Counted from the stretch's first letter, positions 37,197 to 46,383 are shown. The stretch is DNA of 64,000 nt from Geomesophilobacter sediminis (GCF_016458275.1 NZ_JAEMHM010000010.1:62001-126000), one strand, 5' to 3'. The notes: generated from the letters alone by a model not told the origin. A program made the numbers and translations.

Positions 37197-38588
37197 ATGT
37201 CGGTAGCCGATGTCTTATCTGTCATGCCTTTGATACTGACCGGCGTTGGTGCGCTGCTGGTGCTCCTTTTGGGGCCGTTTCTGCAGCGCGGCCTCGTCTA
37301 TTGCCTGGCCGTCGCCGCCGGTACCGCGGCCGGCGTCTGGGGCGCGCTCTATCCGGCATCCTACACCCCCGCCATCCCCGGCATCTCCTTCTCGCCCCTG
37401 GCACGCTATCTCGTTCCGATCTTCTGCATTGCCGGCGTCCTCACCCTGCTCTACTCGCATGGGTACAACGACCGGCACCGGATCGAGGGGGAAGAGTACC
37501 CGGCAACAGTCCTCTTCGGGCTCTTTGCGATGTGCGTGCTTCCCTGCGCCACCAATCTCCTCACGCTCTTTCTCGCCCTGGAGTCGATCGCCTTTGCCTT
37601 TTACATCCTGGTGGCCATCGACCTGAACCGCGCGGAGTCCGGCGAGGCGGGTCTCAAGTACCTTCTTTTCGGCGCCGTCGCCGCCGCCTTCACGGCTTTC
37701 GGCATTTCGCTCATCTTCGCGGGGAGCGGCTCGCTGGAGCTTTCCGCCGCGCTCGACTTCCGCAACCGGGCCATCATGTCCGCAGGATGGGGGATGATCC
37801 TGATCGGGATCGCCTTCAAACTCTCCCTGGTTCCGGGGCACCTCTGGACTCCGGACGTCTACCAGGGCGCCCCCGCTCCCGTTGCCGGGTTCCTTTCCAC
37901 CGGCTCCAAGGTGGCTGCGGCCGCCTTTTTGCTGCTGCTTTTAGGGGTTGCCGCTCCGGCCCGGGAGCTGCACGTCCCGCTGTTTGCCCTTTCCCTGCTC
38001 TCCATGGTGCTGGGAAACCTCGCCGCCCTGCGCCAGAACAACATCAAGCGGATGCTCGCCTACTCCTCGATCGCTCACATGGGGTACCTCACCCTCGCCC
38101 TGCTCACCGGGACCCGGGACGGGTATGCCGCAGTCCTTCTTTACGGCGCCATCTATACCGCGATGAACCTGGCTGCCTTCGGCGCCATCGCCGCGCTCTC
38201 CGGCGACGAGGAGCGGGCCCGCATGGAGGAATACTCCGGGGTCGGCTACAGCGCCCCCTTCCGGGCCGGAGTCCTGGCCCTTGCCATGATCGCCCTGGCC
38301 GGCATTCCCCCCACCGCAGGCTTCATGGGCAAGTTCTTCATCTTCTATTCCGCGGTGAAGGGGGGCGAAATCGCCCTGGCCATCATCGGCATCATCTCCG
38401 CCGCAATTTCCGCGTACTTCTACCTGCGAGTCGTCGTCCATCTCTACATGCGCCCCGCCGAAACCACCCCGCCTCAACCGGCTTCCCCGGCCGAATCGGC
38501 CGCCCTCTTCCTGAGCGCCGCCGCCATCGTCGTAATCGGGGTCTTCCCCAACGCGCTGCTTCATTATCTTGGGACGGTGCTGCGGTAG
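37197..38588 (+). CDS. nuoN: NADH-quinone oxidoreductase subunit N
   Basis: 463 residues from ATG with GAGGAG 6 nt upstream; a TTG directly before it is in frame but less likely. About 14 membrane helices, the third antiporter-like pump. Signatures: [20 protein letters not shown] (about 122-141), [20 protein letters not shown] (about 209-228), [11 protein letters not shown] and the [17 protein letters not shown] piece. It is the last gene of the operon. The next strong terminator lies only 400 nt downstream, after a repeat-filled gap. Confidence 0.96.
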   Translation: MSVADVLSVMPLILTGVGALLVLLLGPFLQRGLVYCLAVAAGTAAGVWGALYPASYTPAIPGISFSPLARYLVPIFCIAGVLTLLYSHGYNDRHRIEGEEYPATVLFGLFAMCVLPCATNLLTLFLALESIAFAFYILVAIDLNRAESGEAGLKYLLFGAVAAAFTAFGISLIFAGSGSLELSAALDFRNRAIMSAGWGMILIGIAFKLSLVPGHLWTPDVYQGAPAPVAGFLSTGSKVAAAAFLLLLLGVAAPARELHVPLFALSLLSMVLGNLAALRQNNIKRMLAYSSIAHMGYLTLALLTGTRDGYAAVLLYGAIYTAMNLAAFGAIAALSGDEERARMEEYSGVGYSAPFRAGVLALAMIALAGIPPTAGFMGKFFIFYSAVKGGEIALAIIGIISAAISAYFYLRVVVHLYMRPAETTPPQPASPAESAALFLSAAAIVVIGVFPNALLHYLGTVLR

Positions 38589-38990
38589 CACTCACGGCAA
38601 GAACTAACGTGCGGTCGGCTGAACGTGCAGAAGCGGCCTCCCCGCCGCGAATTGTCCCCTGAGGTAGCGAGAGGAGTGTCGTTTCTTGTATGACTGACGA
38701 CGGTTCACCTTTTCTGTGGGAACGCCATTCCCGGCGCCATCCGCCGGAGGCGGCGCGTTCCGTTTCGATTATCGCGCCTGGAAAGGCGCTCCCACAGGGT
38801 AAGCAGCAACGTGCTATCCCATGGGCGGACCCCAGGAGGAGATATTCCGACGCGGCAGGAACGTCGCTCCTACCGCGATGGCTGCTTCGGTCTTGAGGTA
38901 TCGGGAGGTCAGGATAGGGAACATCGGGGTAACGAGCGTAAGCCATCTCCAGACGCGCCGCTCTTGAGGGTGAGTGGGTCAATAAAATGA
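38589..38990. repeat. Repeat-filled gap after nuoN
   Basis: No gene is seen in this stretch. Recognisable elements are CTGTGGGAACGCCATTCCCG at 38714, its inverted copy CGCGCCTGGAAAGGCGCTCC followed by CACAGGG at 38773-38799 (the two together can fold into one large hairpin), and CGCGGCAGGAACGTCGCTCC at 38851, which resembles the pair at 54.9 kb. Confidence 0.75.
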
Positions 38991-38991
38991 A

Positions 38992-39024
38992 AAGGCCCGC
39001 CATAAATGGCGGGCCTTCTTTTCA
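38992..39024 (+). terminator. Strong terminator downstream of the nuo operon
   Basis: Perfect stem AAGGCCCGCCA / TGGCGGGCCTT with loop TAAA, followed by TTCTTTT. An A-rich stretch on the left lets it act in both directions. Confidence 0.85.
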
Positions 39025-39291
39025 GACTGTTTCTGGGTTCCCTTTTCAAGGGGGTGGTTCAGCGGAATTTTCCGTTGAACGTGCACTGCGTCAAGTTGTG
39101 AGAATCCTTTGCGGTGGAGTTATGTCGATAATGGCTACCTCCTTTGTAAGGGATTCTGCTTCCCTTGTTGCTGAGTTAACTATACCACCCTGTTTTGCTG
39201 TTTTACAGTCTGTCATAAAATTTTTTTCCGTGTATAATGCAGTGGTTTTCCCCTGGGAAGCGGCGTCCCCACACTCACAGTACCGCTCTTG
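39025..39291. other. AT-richer gap with no convincing gene
   Basis: Base composition drops compared with the flanks (for example the stretch ending CATAAAATTTTTTTCCGTG). A plus-strand frame of about 118 codons spans it, but it overlaps the next gene's 3' end and starts inside the terminator. I see no regulatory motif that I can name. Confidence 0.5.
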
Positions 39292-39918
39292 TTACTGCGC
39301 GCAAAGCTTTTCCAGTAAGGAAAAATTAATCTTCTTTGCGTAGGCCATCACGTCTGCTTCAGAAGCCCCGCTTTGCCCCTTCACAGAGAGCAGCACTTTA
39401 TTAGCAACTACCAACTGTAGATTCTGCTCGCCTCCCTCCTGTTGCAGCATCCCCCGATAGGTACCGACCTTGATGCTTTTTCCGCCCGCCGCTCCCATGT
39501 ATGCCGGGTTCTGAATGAGCATCACCAGGGAGGCAATGACCGGGGAATCCTTGATCAGATCGATGTGCACCTCGGGTGAACCATCCTCCCCACGAGCTTC
39601 TTTTACATAGCGGCGCGACGAGGTAATGCCGCCCCCCATCATCGCCGCTCCGGCGGCGCTTGCTTCGGCCGCTTCGGCCTTCCATCCCGTCAGGGCCTCC
39701 GGAAAGATGTTCTTCAGTTGGTCACCCTGCTTCATCCTGATCTGTTGCGCCGCAAGATCGAGCTCCGAGGCGGCCTCGCTGAACTGTCCCTGCTTGTAGA
39801 GCTTCACCGCCTCGTTGATCTGGTTCACCAGCTCGTCTTCGGCCAGGGCCGGTGTCGCCAAGGCAAGGGCGCATACGGCACCCAGCAGCTGTCTACGTCC
39901 GATTCTGAACACTCTCAT
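39292..39918 (-). CDS. Exported protein of unknown function
   Basis: 208 residues. The N-terminus MRVFRIGRRQLLGAVCALAL with cleavage after TPALA (about residue 26) is a signal peptide; the RR pair resembles a Tat signal but lacks the full motif. The mature part has a TPR-like helical pair (LVNQINEAVKLYKQGQFSEA, about 30-49), then an alpha/beta part with KVGTYRGMLQQEGG and LQLVVANKVLLSVKGQSGAS. The only cysteine in the mature chain is next to the C-terminus (KLCAQ). I do not recognise a named family. It is likely periplasmic and transcribed alone. Confidence 0.78.
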   Translation of the reverse strand: MRVFRIGRRQLLGAVCALALATPALAEDELVNQINEAVKLYKQGQFSEAASELDLAAQQIRMKQGDQLKNIFPEALTGWKAEAAEASAAGAAMMGGGITSSRRYVKEARGEDGSPEVHIDLIKDSPVIASLVMLIQNPAYMGAAGGKSIKVGTYRGMLQQEGGEQNLQLVVANKVLLSVKGQSGASEADVMAYAKKINFSLLEKLCAQ

Positions 39919-40029
39919 TCGATCGTCCTCCTTCTCTCAAAGTTACCCATTTGACCATTCGGGATGAACAACCACCAACCAAAGATAGCAACAACGCGGC
40001 GTGCACTGACTCAGCGCCGCGGCAGAGAC

Positions 40030-40057
40030 ATTGTACTTGGTTAATGGATCGATACAA
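40030..40057 (-). promoter_or_regulatory. Possible promoter for the exported protein gene
   Basis: On the minus strand TTGTAT, 16-nt spacer, TACAAT, about 110 nt before the start codon. The -10 box is good and the -35 box is weak. The rest of the 300-nt gap between the two divergent genes shows nothing definite, apart from a lone TTGACA at 40121 pointing toward the RRM gene without a clear -10 box. Confidence 0.35.
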
Positions 40058-40219
40058 CTTTTATTATGAGGTTCCGGTGCCGGCATCCGATACATCAGTG
40101 CCAATCCATCTGCCAGGCGATTGACATAGCTTTTGCCGCCGGCTTCACTCTTGTGGTACACTCGGCCTTTGGCCAATTCCACCAAACCTGCGATTACGCA
40201 TTACAGACGGAGAAGACTC

Positions 40220-40597
40220 ATGGCAAAAGAACTGTACGTCGGAAGGATCTCGTACGAGGCAACCGAGGAAGACCTGAGGAAATTGTTCTCCGTCTCCGGG
40301 ACGGTGACCTCGATCCACCTGATCACCGACCTCAAGACCGGCGAGTTCAAGGGATGCGGCTACGTGCGGATGTCGACCGACGCCGAGGCCAAAGACGCCA
40401 TCGCGACCTTGGACGGCGCCCTCCTGATCGACCGGAGCATCACCGTCTCCATCGCCAAGCCCCAGAAAATGCTCGCCAAAGGCGGCGGAGCTCCGTTTCG
40501 CCCGAAGGGACCCGGAAAAGGGGCGAAAGGTGCCCCGGCCCAGACGGGCGCCAAGAACCCGGCGGCCAAGGCCGGTGCCACCCGGAAGCCGCGTTAA
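40220..40597 (+). CDS. RNA-binding protein with one RRM domain
   Basis: 125 residues from ATG (MAKELYVGRISYEATEEDL). One RRM (residues 3-80) with RNP-2 LYVGRI (5-10) and RNP-1 KGCGYVRM (about 44-51; the usual aromatic before Gly is Cys here), then a basic, low-complexity Gly/Pro/Lys/Ala tail (about 85-125: GGGAPFRPKGPGKGAKGAP). Bacterial RRM proteins of this size bind single-stranded RNA and are common in deltaproteobacteria and cyanobacteria. The basic tail probably adds non-specific RNA affinity. It is followed by palindromic repeats and uvrC. Confidence 0.92.
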   Translation: MAKELYVGRISYEATEEDLRKLFSVSGTVTSIHLITDLKTGEFKGCGYVRMSTDAEAKDAIATLDGALLIDRSITVSIAKPQKMLAKGGGAPFRPKGPGKGAKGAPAQTGAKNPAAKAGATRKPR

Positions 40598-40603
40598 CCG
40601 GTT

Positions 40604-40697
40604 CCTTCCCCTTCAACGGGGAGGTTAGGAGGATGGGGGTACCTCAAGCCACAGCCCCCCATCCGCACCTAGCCTCTCCGTCAAGGAGAGGGGATTC
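40604..40697. repeat. Dispersed palindromic element between the RRM gene and uvrC
   Basis: CCTTCCCCTTCAACGGGGAGG followed by GGATGGGGG and CCCCCCATCC, then CCTCTCCGTCAAGGAGAGGGG. Several short hairpins of the same family as the nuoE-nuoF elements. Confidence 0.75.
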
Positions 40698-40732
40698 GGT
40701 CTCGTCAACCGCCGACAGAGAAACACTCCGCA

Positions 40733-42556
40733 ATGATTACCTCTGAAATGATCAGCAACTTCCCCTCTTCCCCCGGGGTCTACTTGATGAAGGGGAAGGA
40801 CGACACGGTCCTGTACGTGGGGAAGGCCCGCAACCTGAAGAATCGGGTCCGCGCTTACGTGGGTCCCGGCGACACCCGGCTGCACATCAGGTTCATGGTG
40901 CATCTCGTCGAATCGGTGCAGTTCATCGTCACCGATACCGAAAAAGAAGCGCTGATCCTCGAAAACACGCTGATCAAGAAGCACCGCCCCCGCTACAACA
41001 TCAACCTGCGCGACGACAAGACCTATTTCTCGCTGCGTCTGGATTTCAAGGAACAGTTCCCCCGGCTTACCATCGTGCGCAAGGTCCCTGCCGACGGCGC
41101 CCGCTATTTCGGGCCCTATTCCTCGGCGCACGCCGCGCGCGAGGTCCTCAAGCAGATCTACAAGATCTTCCCGCTGCGCCACCACCCGCTGGCCGCCTGC
41201 CTGCGGCGCGGCCGCCCCTGCCTTTACTACCAGATGAAACAGTGCTCGGCGCCCTGCTTCGGCAAGATCACCGCCGAGGAATACGGAGAGCTCGCTCGGG
41301 GCGCCGCGCTGTTCCTGGAAGGGAAAAACACCGAAATCGGCAAGATCTACCGGGACCGGATGCTGCAGGCATCCCAGGAAGAGCGCTTCGAGGAAGCGGC
41401 ACGGTATCGCGACCTTCTGCGCGCCATCGAGGTGACCGTCGAGCGCCAGAAGGTGGTGGCGGGAAGCGGTGATGCCGACGTTTTCGGGATCTTCCGGGAA
41501 GGCGACCGGGTCCAGCTCGCGCTGCTCCACATTCGCGGCGGCGCCCTCACCGGGAGCCGCTCCTTCTGCTTCGACTGGGAGATGGAGACCGAGGAGGGGC
41601 TGGCATCCTTCCTCAACGAATACTACGACCAGGACGCACCGATCCCTCCACAGGTGCTGGTACCGATCCCGATCCCGGAACCGGCCGCGCTGGAGGAGCT
41701 GCTCAGCGAGAAATCGGGCAAGAAGGTCACCATCCATGCGCCGCAGCGCGGCTCCAAGCTGGAGCTGGTGAAACTCGCCCAGAAGAATGCCCAGAGCACT
41801 GCCGAGGAGACCAAGGCGCGGGAGAACGCGAGCAGCGACCTTCTCGACGACCTGGCCGACAAGCTCGACCTGTCCCGTCTGCCACGCCGGATCGAATGCT
41901 ACGACATCTCGAACATCCAAGGGGAATTTCCGGTCGGGAGCCGGGTCGTCTTCATCGACGGCAAGGCGGACCGCTCGCTCTACCGGCGCTACCGGATCAA
42001 GACCGTGCAGCAGTCCGACGACTTCGCCATGATGCGCGAGGTCCTTTCCCGCCGTTTCAAGGCGGATAACCCGGAGGACCCGCCCGACCTCATCGTCGTC
42101 GACGGCGGCATCGGGCAGTTGAACGTGCTTCGGGCGGTGCTGAAGGAGCTGGAGATCGAAGGGGTGGAGGCGGCCGGTCTGGCGAAGAGCCGCGTGACGC
42201 GCGAGATGGAATCGGCCGAGCTGCAGCGCAGCGAGGAGCGGGTATTCCTCCCCGGGCGGAAGAACCCGGTGGTCATGCGGCAAAGCTCCGCGCCGCTCTT
42301 GCTGCTGGTGCGGATCCGCGACGAGGCGCATCGGTTTGCGGTCACCTATCATAAGAAGGTCCGGAGCAAAGAGCTCACTTCATCGGAACTGGAGGGGGTT
42401 GTGGGGATCGGCGAAAAGCGGAAGAAGGCGCTCCTCACCCACTTCGGGAGCCTGAAGGCGGTGAAGGAAGCAAGCGTCGAGGAACTCGTGAAGCTGAAGG
42501 GGATGACCCTGGGAACGGCCAAGGCGCTGTGGGAGAAGCTGCACCAGGAAGGGTGA
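40733..42556 (+). CDS. uvrC: Excinuclease ABC subunit C
   Basis: 607 residues, normal length. It makes both incisions around DNA damage in nucleotide excision repair. GIY-YIG nuclease domain: SSPGVYLMKGKDDTVLYVGKA (about 12-32) and ILENTLIKKHRPRYNINLRD (about 75-94). A UVR (UvrB-binding) motif lies near 200-235 and a Cys-rich spot RGRPCLYYQMKQCSAPC at about 160-176. The RNase H-like C-terminal nuclease has RIECYDISNIQGEFPVGSRV (about 385-404), with a helix-hairpin-helix pair at the end (GVVGIGEKRKKALLTHFGS). The ribosome site before the chosen ATG is weak; ATG 40748 is an alternative. It ends near a strong two-way terminator. Confidence 0.97.
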   Translation: MITSEMISNFPSSPGVYLMKGKDDTVLYVGKARNLKNRVRAYVGPGDTRLHIRFMVHLVESVQFIVTDTEKEALILENTLIKKHRPRYNINLRDDKTYFSLRLDFKEQFPRLTIVRKVPADGARYFGPYSSAHAAREVLKQIYKIFPLRHHPLAACLRRGRPCLYYQMKQCSAPCFGKITAEEYGELARGAALFLEGKNTEIGKIYRDRMLQASQEERFEEAARYRDLLRAIEVTVERQKVVAGSGDADVFGIFREGDRVQLALLHIRGGALTGSRSFCFDWEMETEEGLASFLNEYYDQDAPIPPQVLVPIPIPEPAALEELLSEKSGKKVTIHAPQRGSKLELVKLAQKNAQSTAEETKARENASSDLLDDLADKLDLSRLPRRIECYDISNIQGEFPVGSRVVFIDGKADRSLYRRYRIKTVQQSDDFAMMREVLSRRFKADNPEDPPDLIVVDGGIGQLNVLRAVLKELEIEGVEAAGLAKSRVTREMESAELQRSEERVFLPGRKNPVVMRQSSAPLLLLVRIRDEAHRFAVTYHKKVRSKELTSSELEGVVGIGEKRKKALLTHFGSLKAVKEASVEELVKLKGMTLGTAKALWEKLHQEG

Positions 42557-42620
42557 GTGGGGGCTCTGTCGGAGCGCCCATCATCCGCCGGGGGAGCGTT
42601 ACAACCCGCGCGGCGGGTTG

Positions 42621-42650
42621 ATCGCGCCTGGAAAGGCGCTCCCACAGGGT
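42621..42650. repeat. REP-like element after uvrC
   Basis: ATCGCGCCTGGAAAGGCGCT followed by CCCACAGGGT, identical over most of its length to the copy at 38.77 kb. Confidence 0.8.
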
Positions 42651-42676
42651 ACGTCGGTCGCGCCTCAGGGCCACAT

Positions 42677-42725
42677 AAGCAAAAAGGGGACAGGCTCCGA
42701 AGGTGCCTGTCCCCTTTTTGCTTAC
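42677..42725. terminator. Bidirectional terminator between uvrC and mglA
   Basis: Stem AGCAAAAAGGGGACAGGC / GCCTGTCCCCTTTTTGCT with a 9-nt loop. T runs stand on both strands, suitable for the two convergent genes. Its core resembles the hairpin at 14.1 kb. Confidence 0.9.
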
Positions 42726-42737
42726 CTTTTTAGCGAC

Positions 42738-43325
42738 TTACCGCCCCTTCTTCAATTCCTGGAGGATCAGCTTCGCCACCGCCTTCAGGGTCTCGAAGAC
42801 CCCTTCGCCGGTCATGGCACACGCCTCGAAGTCGGGAACGTTGGTGGGGTTGAGTTCGCGGCGCAGCTCGTCGACGGGAAGAACGTCCGGAAGGTCGCGC
42901 TTGTTGTACTGGATCACGTACGGGATCTTGTCCAGGTCGTACCCCTGCTCGGCCAGGTTGGTGCGCAGGTTCTCCACGCTCTCCAGGTTGGCGTCCATAC
43001 GCTCTTCCTGGGAGTCCGCCACGAAGACCACCCCGTCCACCCCTTTCAGGATCAATTTCCGGGAAGCATCGTAGAAGACCTGGCCGGGAACGGTGTAGAG
43101 GTGGAAACGGGTCTTGAAGCCGCGGATCTCGCCGAGGGCCAGGGGGAGAAAGTCGAAGAAGAGGGTCCGTTCCGTCTCCGTCGCCAGGCTGATCATCTTG
43201 CCTTTCGCTTCCGGCGCCGTTTTCTGATAGACGAACTGCAGGTTGGTCGTCTTGCCGCAGAGCCCGGGCCCGTAGTAGACGATCTTGCAGTTGATTTCGC
43301 GGGAAGCGTAGTTGATGAAGGACAT
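42738..43325 (-). CDS. mglA: Ras-like small GTPase MglA
   Basis: 195 residues, the family size. P-loop [14 protein letters not shown] (about 17-30), switch and G3 region [20 protein letters not shown] (about 83-102; TVPGQ replaces the usual DxxG), and G4 NKRD (about 148). MglA is a polarity switch that governs pole selection for motility and protein localisation in Myxococcus and relatives. The GTPase-activating partner MglB is encoded 16 nt upstream. The start at [18 protein letters not shown] matches the family and avoids a meaningless N-terminal extension. Confidence 0.95.
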   Translation of the reverse strand: MSFINYASREINCKIVYYGPGLCGKTTNLQFVYQKTAPEAKGKMISLATETERTLFFDFLPLALGEIRGFKTRFHLYTVPGQVFYDASRKLILKGVDGVVFVADSQEERMDANLESVENLRTNLAEQGYDLDKIPYVIQYNKRDLPDVLPVDELRRELNPTNVPDFEACAMTGEGVFETLKAVAKLILQELKKGR

Positions 43326-43341
43326 GAACCGTTCCTTTTGG

Positions 43342-43818
43342 TTACCGGAAGAGTTTGTCGATGTCGTCGTCGGTGATCTCGGCAAAGGGGAATTCGCTCT
43401 CCCCCTTCCGAAGCATCTCTTCGTTCTTCTCGAAGAGCGGGAGGAAGATGCCGGCGAACTCCTCGGAAGCCTTTCTCACCCGGAGCCGGACCAGCCCGAG
43501 CGAGGAGCGCGAGTCAAAGAGGACCACCAGGATGATCCGCCCCGCCACGATGGAGATATGGAGATGATCCCGCTCCCCCTCGTGAAAGAAGACCGAAAAC
43601 TCCTTTTCCCCGATCAGCTTGGCCAACCCGCCGGTCGCCGCGATGCTCCCTGCCGTGAGCGAGGCGAGCGCCGTGGTGTCGATGCGCGCCGTGTCGCCTA
43701 CCCCAACGATGAGCTGTCCGTTTTTGTCGACCAGAAAGACCGAAAGGGCGTTCGCGTCCCTCAGGAGCTTCTCGGCGACCGCAGTTAGCTGCGTATATTC
43801 CTCATCGTAGATCACCAT
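43342..43818 (-). CDS. mglB: MglB, roadblock/LC7 GTPase-activating protein
   Basis: 158 residues with one roadblock/LC7 domain (about 8-120): [52 protein letters not shown] and the [13 protein letters not shown] beta strand. The C-terminal tail ends in acidic residues ([12 protein letters not shown]). Homodimeric MglB stimulates GTP hydrolysis of MglA and marks the lagging pole in gliding bacteria. It is transcribed before mglA in one operon. Confidence 0.94.
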   Translation of the reverse strand: MVIYDEEYTQLTAVAEKLLRDANALSVFLVDKNGQLIVGVGDTARIDTTALASLTAGSIAATGGLAKLIGEKEFSVFFHEGERDHLHISIVAGRIILVVLFDSRSSLGLVRLRVRKASEEFAGIFLPLFEKNEEMLRKGESEFPFAEITDDDIDKLFR

Positions 43819-43930
43819 CGGATGAGACTCCTTGAGCGGGGGTGGCGTGGCGACGGCAGCGATTTTTATAACAAATATAAGGGCTTATTGCAAGGAAAGG
43901 CGTTGGGACACCCATCCCCGACAGACGATG

Positions 43931-44013
43931 ACTCCACCCCTCTTTGCGAAGGAGTGGATTTACCTTTCCAATCATAAGAGCAAATCCCCTAAATCCCCCT
44001 TTTTCAAAGGGAG
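43931..44013. repeat. Dispersed palindromic element between mglB and the phosphohexomutase gene
   Basis: CCACCCCTCTTTGCGAAGGAG then GATTTACC, and AAATCCCCCTTTTTCAAAGG. The two halves face each other, as at 49.1-49.2 kb. The gap holds no gene. Confidence 0.7.
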
Positions 44014-44041
44014 AGTTAAAGGCCTACCAGAGGAAACGGTC

Positions 44042-45451
44042 CTAGATCCCGGCGATGCCGCGGGCGGCGGAGAGGAGTTCGGTCACCGTTGCCATGTCGC
44101 CGGCCTCACTGTAGAGCCTGAGCACCGGCTCGGTCCCGGAGGGGCGGATCAAAAGCCAGGAACCGTCACCGAAGATGAACTTGAACCCGTCGCGGAAGTT
44201 TTCCTTCACTACTTCCCGCCCGGCGATCTTGCTCATGCCGCCGGCCGCGAGCTTCGCCACCAGATCTTCCTTGGCCTGCTTCTCGATATGCAGGTCGATC
44301 CGGTTGTAGAAGAAGTGGCCGACCTCGTCCATGGTCTCTTCGAGGAGCTCGCGCAGTCCCTTCCCGCTCATCGCCATCGCTTCCAGGAGCAAAAGCCCCA
44401 TCAGGATGCCGTCACGCTCCGGAATGTGCCCCTTCACCCCCAGGCCGCCCGATTCCTCGCCCCCCATCAGGATGTCGTGCTCCAGCATCAGCTCACAGAT
44501 GTGCTTGAAGCCGATCGGGGTCTCGAAGATGGGGAGGTCGAACTTCTCGGCGAGAAGATCGATCATCCGGGTGGTGGAAACGGTCTTTACCACCCCGCCG
44601 CGCACCCCTTTCCGCTCGTAAAGGTGCCGCAGCAACACGGTATAGATCCGGTGTGAGGAGAAGAACTCGCCGGTCTCGTCGACGGCCCCGATACGGTCCG
44701 CGTCACCGTCCAGAGCCAGACCGACCTTGTATTCGCCGGTGGCGACCAGTGCGGACAGGGCTTCCAGGTTCTCAGCGATCGGTTCGGGGGGATGCCCTCC
44801 GAAGGAAGGATTTTCGGTGCCGTGGATCTCGGCGATTCCCGGGATCAGCTCGGGGAGGTACCCGCAGCCGGCACCGAACATCGGATCGACAACTGCCGGG
44901 ATCTCCGCATTGCGGATCGCTTCCAGGTCCACATACCGACCGAGTTGGGCCAGGTACGGGACACGAAGGTCGATCACTTCTACCTCGCCGGTGTTCATCG
45001 CCTCGCGCAGCGGCTTGGAAACGATCTTCCGGGATGCGGCCTGGTTCTCGGCCACGATCTGCTCCAAAAGCTTCGTGGTGGCCGGCCGGGCGGAGCCGCC
45101 AAAGCCTTCCTTGATCTTGAACCCGTTGTAACGGGGGGGATTGTGGCTCGCGGTGATCATGATGCCGAGGCCGGCGCCGCGCTCGAAAACGGCCCAGGAA
45201 ACGGCAGGGGTGGGAGCAAAACCGTCGGAGAACCATACCTTGATGCCGTTTCCCGCGGCGATTTCGGCGACCCGCTCGGCAAACTCATGGGAAAGGAAAC
45301 GGCGGTCGTAGCCGATCACGATCCCGCGGTCGGCGAGATCTTCTCGGCGCATGTAGTCGATGGTCGCCTGGGCTACAACGGAGAGATTTTCAAAAGTAAA
45401 GGTGTCGGCGATAACGCCGCGCCAGCCATCCGTTCCGAATTGAATCTGCAA
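44042..45451 (-). CDS. Phosphoglucomutase/phosphomannomutase family protein
   Basis: 469 residues, alpha-D-phosphohexomutase superfamily, cytoplasmic. N-terminal FGTDGWRGVIAD (about 5-16), the catalytic phosphoserine loop TASHNPPRYNGFK (100-112, Ser102), the magnesium loop DGDADRIGAVD (248-258), a sugar-binding loop GGEESGG (about 332-338) and the C-terminal phosphate loop RPSGTEPVLRLYSEA (about 437-451). The enzyme moves phosphate between C1 and C6 of glucose or mannose. Which sugar is preferred cannot be told, so I leave the symbol blank. It diverges from a periplasmic cyclophilin gene. Confidence 0.93.
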   Translation of the reverse strand: MQIQFGTDGWRGVIADTFTFENLSVVAQATIDYMRREDLADRGIVIGYDRRFLSHEFAERVAEIAAGNGIKVWFSDGFAPTPAVSWAVFERGAGLGIMITASHNPPRYNGFKIKEGFGGSARPATTKLLEQIVAENQAASRKIVSKPLREAMNTGEVEVIDLRVPYLAQLGRYVDLEAIRNAEIPAVVDPMFGAGCGYLPELIPGIAEIHGTENPSFGGHPPEPIAENLEALSALVATGEYKVGLALDGDADRIGAVDETGEFFSSHRIYTVLLRHLYERKGVRGGVVKTVSTTRMIDLLAEKFDLPIFETPIGFKHICELMLEHDILMGGEESGGLGVKGHIPERDGILMGLLLLEAMAMSGKGLRELLEETMDEVGHFFYNRIDLHIEKQAKEDLVAKLAAGGMSKIAGREVVKENFRDGFKFIFGDGSWLLIRPSGTEPVLRLYSEAGDMATVTELLSAARGIAGI

Positions 45452-45490
45452 CTTCGATAACCCCCGATAGATAGATTAAGGACCCGTCAT

Positions 45491-45517
45491 TTTCTACTGT
45501 GGCGGCGTATCTGTCAA
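45491..45517 (-). promoter_or_regulatory. Possible promoter for the phosphohexomutase gene
   Basis: On the minus strand TTGACA, 15-nt spacer, TAGAAA, about 40 nt before the start codon. The spacer is short. Confidence 0.4.
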
Positions 45518-45543
45518 CCATTAGTTGCCGGGTCCGGTGAGGG

Positions 45544-45572
45544 TTGACCGGCCAACGGAATTCGCTTATAAA
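45544..45572 (+). promoter_or_regulatory. Sigma-70-type promoter for the cyclophilin gene
   Basis: TTGACC, 17-nt spacer, TATAAA, about 36 nt before the start codon; close to consensus. An AAAGGAGG ribosome site follows. Confidence 0.75.
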
Positions 45573-45608
45573 AGCTGAGCGACATCAAATGAAAAAGGAG
45601 GAACCGAA

Positions 45609-46181
45609 ATGTTCAGAAAAATGCTGCTGGCCCTGGTTGTGGTCGTGTCCCTGTGCGGGAGCGCCTTCGCCGCCGGGAAAAACCCGACTGCGGTGATCGA
45701 CACCAATCAGGGCAAAATCACCATCGAGCTTTTTGCCAACCAGGCACCTTTGAGCGTGGCTAACTTCATCGACTACGCCAAAAGCGGGTTCTATGAGGGG
45801 ACCATCTTTCACCGCGTCATCCAGGGATTCATGATCCAGGGCGGCGGGATGACCGCCTCGATCACCCCGAAGCAGACCGGGCGCCCGATCAAGAACGAGG
45901 CGGGGAACGGGCTGAAGAACGACCGCGGGACCGTGGCGATGGCACGTACCGGTGTTGTCGACTCGGCTACCGCCCAGTTCTATATCAACGTGGTGAATAA
46001 TCCCTTCCTGAATCACCGCGACAATTCCCAGCAGGGTTTCGGCTATGCGGTGTTCGGTAAGGTCATCTCCGGGATGGATGTCGTCGACAAGATCGCCGCG
46101 ACCCCGACCGGTGTGCAGCAGGGGATGCCCGACGTCCCGCTTACCCCGGTGGTGATCAAGTCGGTAACCATCCACAAATAA
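45609..46181 (+). CDS. ppiA: Periplasmic peptidyl-prolyl isomerase, cyclophilin type
   Basis: 190 residues. Signal peptide MFRKMLLALVVVVSLCGSAF ending AFA near residue 22. The cyclophilin domain follows with FHRVIQGFMIQGGGMT (about 67-82, catalytic Arg and Gln), VAMARTGVVDSATAQFYINV (about 110-129) and GYAVFGKVISGMDVVDKIA (about 142-160). It accelerates proline isomerisation in exported proteins. A near-consensus promoter lies just upstream and a terminator 20 nt downstream, so it is a single-gene unit. Together with the two parvulin foldases at 12-14 kb it gives three exported isomerases in this window. Confidence 0.94.
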   Translation: MFRKMLLALVVVVSLCGSAFAAGKNPTAVIDTNQGKITIELFANQAPLSVANFIDYAKSGFYEGTIFHRVIQGFMIQGGGMTASITPKQTGRPIKNEAGNGLKNDRGTVAMARTGVVDSATAQFYINVVNNPFLNHRDNSQQGFGYAVFGKVISGMDVVDKIAATPTGVQQGMPDVPLTPVVIKSVTIHK

Positions 46182-46206
46182 GCGTTTTTCCTGGATCGTT
46201 GAGAAA

Positions 46207-46243
46207 AAAAAAGGGCTTCCTCATAAGCGGGGAAGCCCTTTTC
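46207..46243 (+). terminator. Terminator of the cyclophilin gene
   Basis: Stem AAGGGCTTCC / GGAAGCCCTT with a 10-nt loop, followed by TTCC on the plus strand and preceded by nine A, so it can also work on the minus strand. Confidence 0.85.
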
Positions 46244-46261
46244 CTATGTAGCATCTACTAC

Positions 46262-46345
46262 CTGTGGGAGCACCATTCCTGGCGCGAAGATGAACATTTG
46301 CCCCCATCCTCACCCTGTCCCTCTCCTTGAAGGAGAGGGGACGCT
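46262..46345. repeat. REP-like element plus dispersed palindrome downstream of resB
   Basis: CTGTGGGAGCACCATTCCTG with GCGCG (REP-like family), then CCCCCATCCTCACCCTGTCC and CTCTCCTTGAAGGAGAGGGG (CCCTCTCC family). Confidence 0.8.
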
Positions 46346-46383
46346 TCGATCAGGGAATTGGGAAAGTTGGGCAAATCATCCCT

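Noticed and set aside
38987-39343. A plus-strand frame of 118 codons in the gap after the nuo terminator.
   Set aside because: It begins inside the terminator stem, overlaps the end of the exported protein gene and has no ribosome site or recognisable feature.
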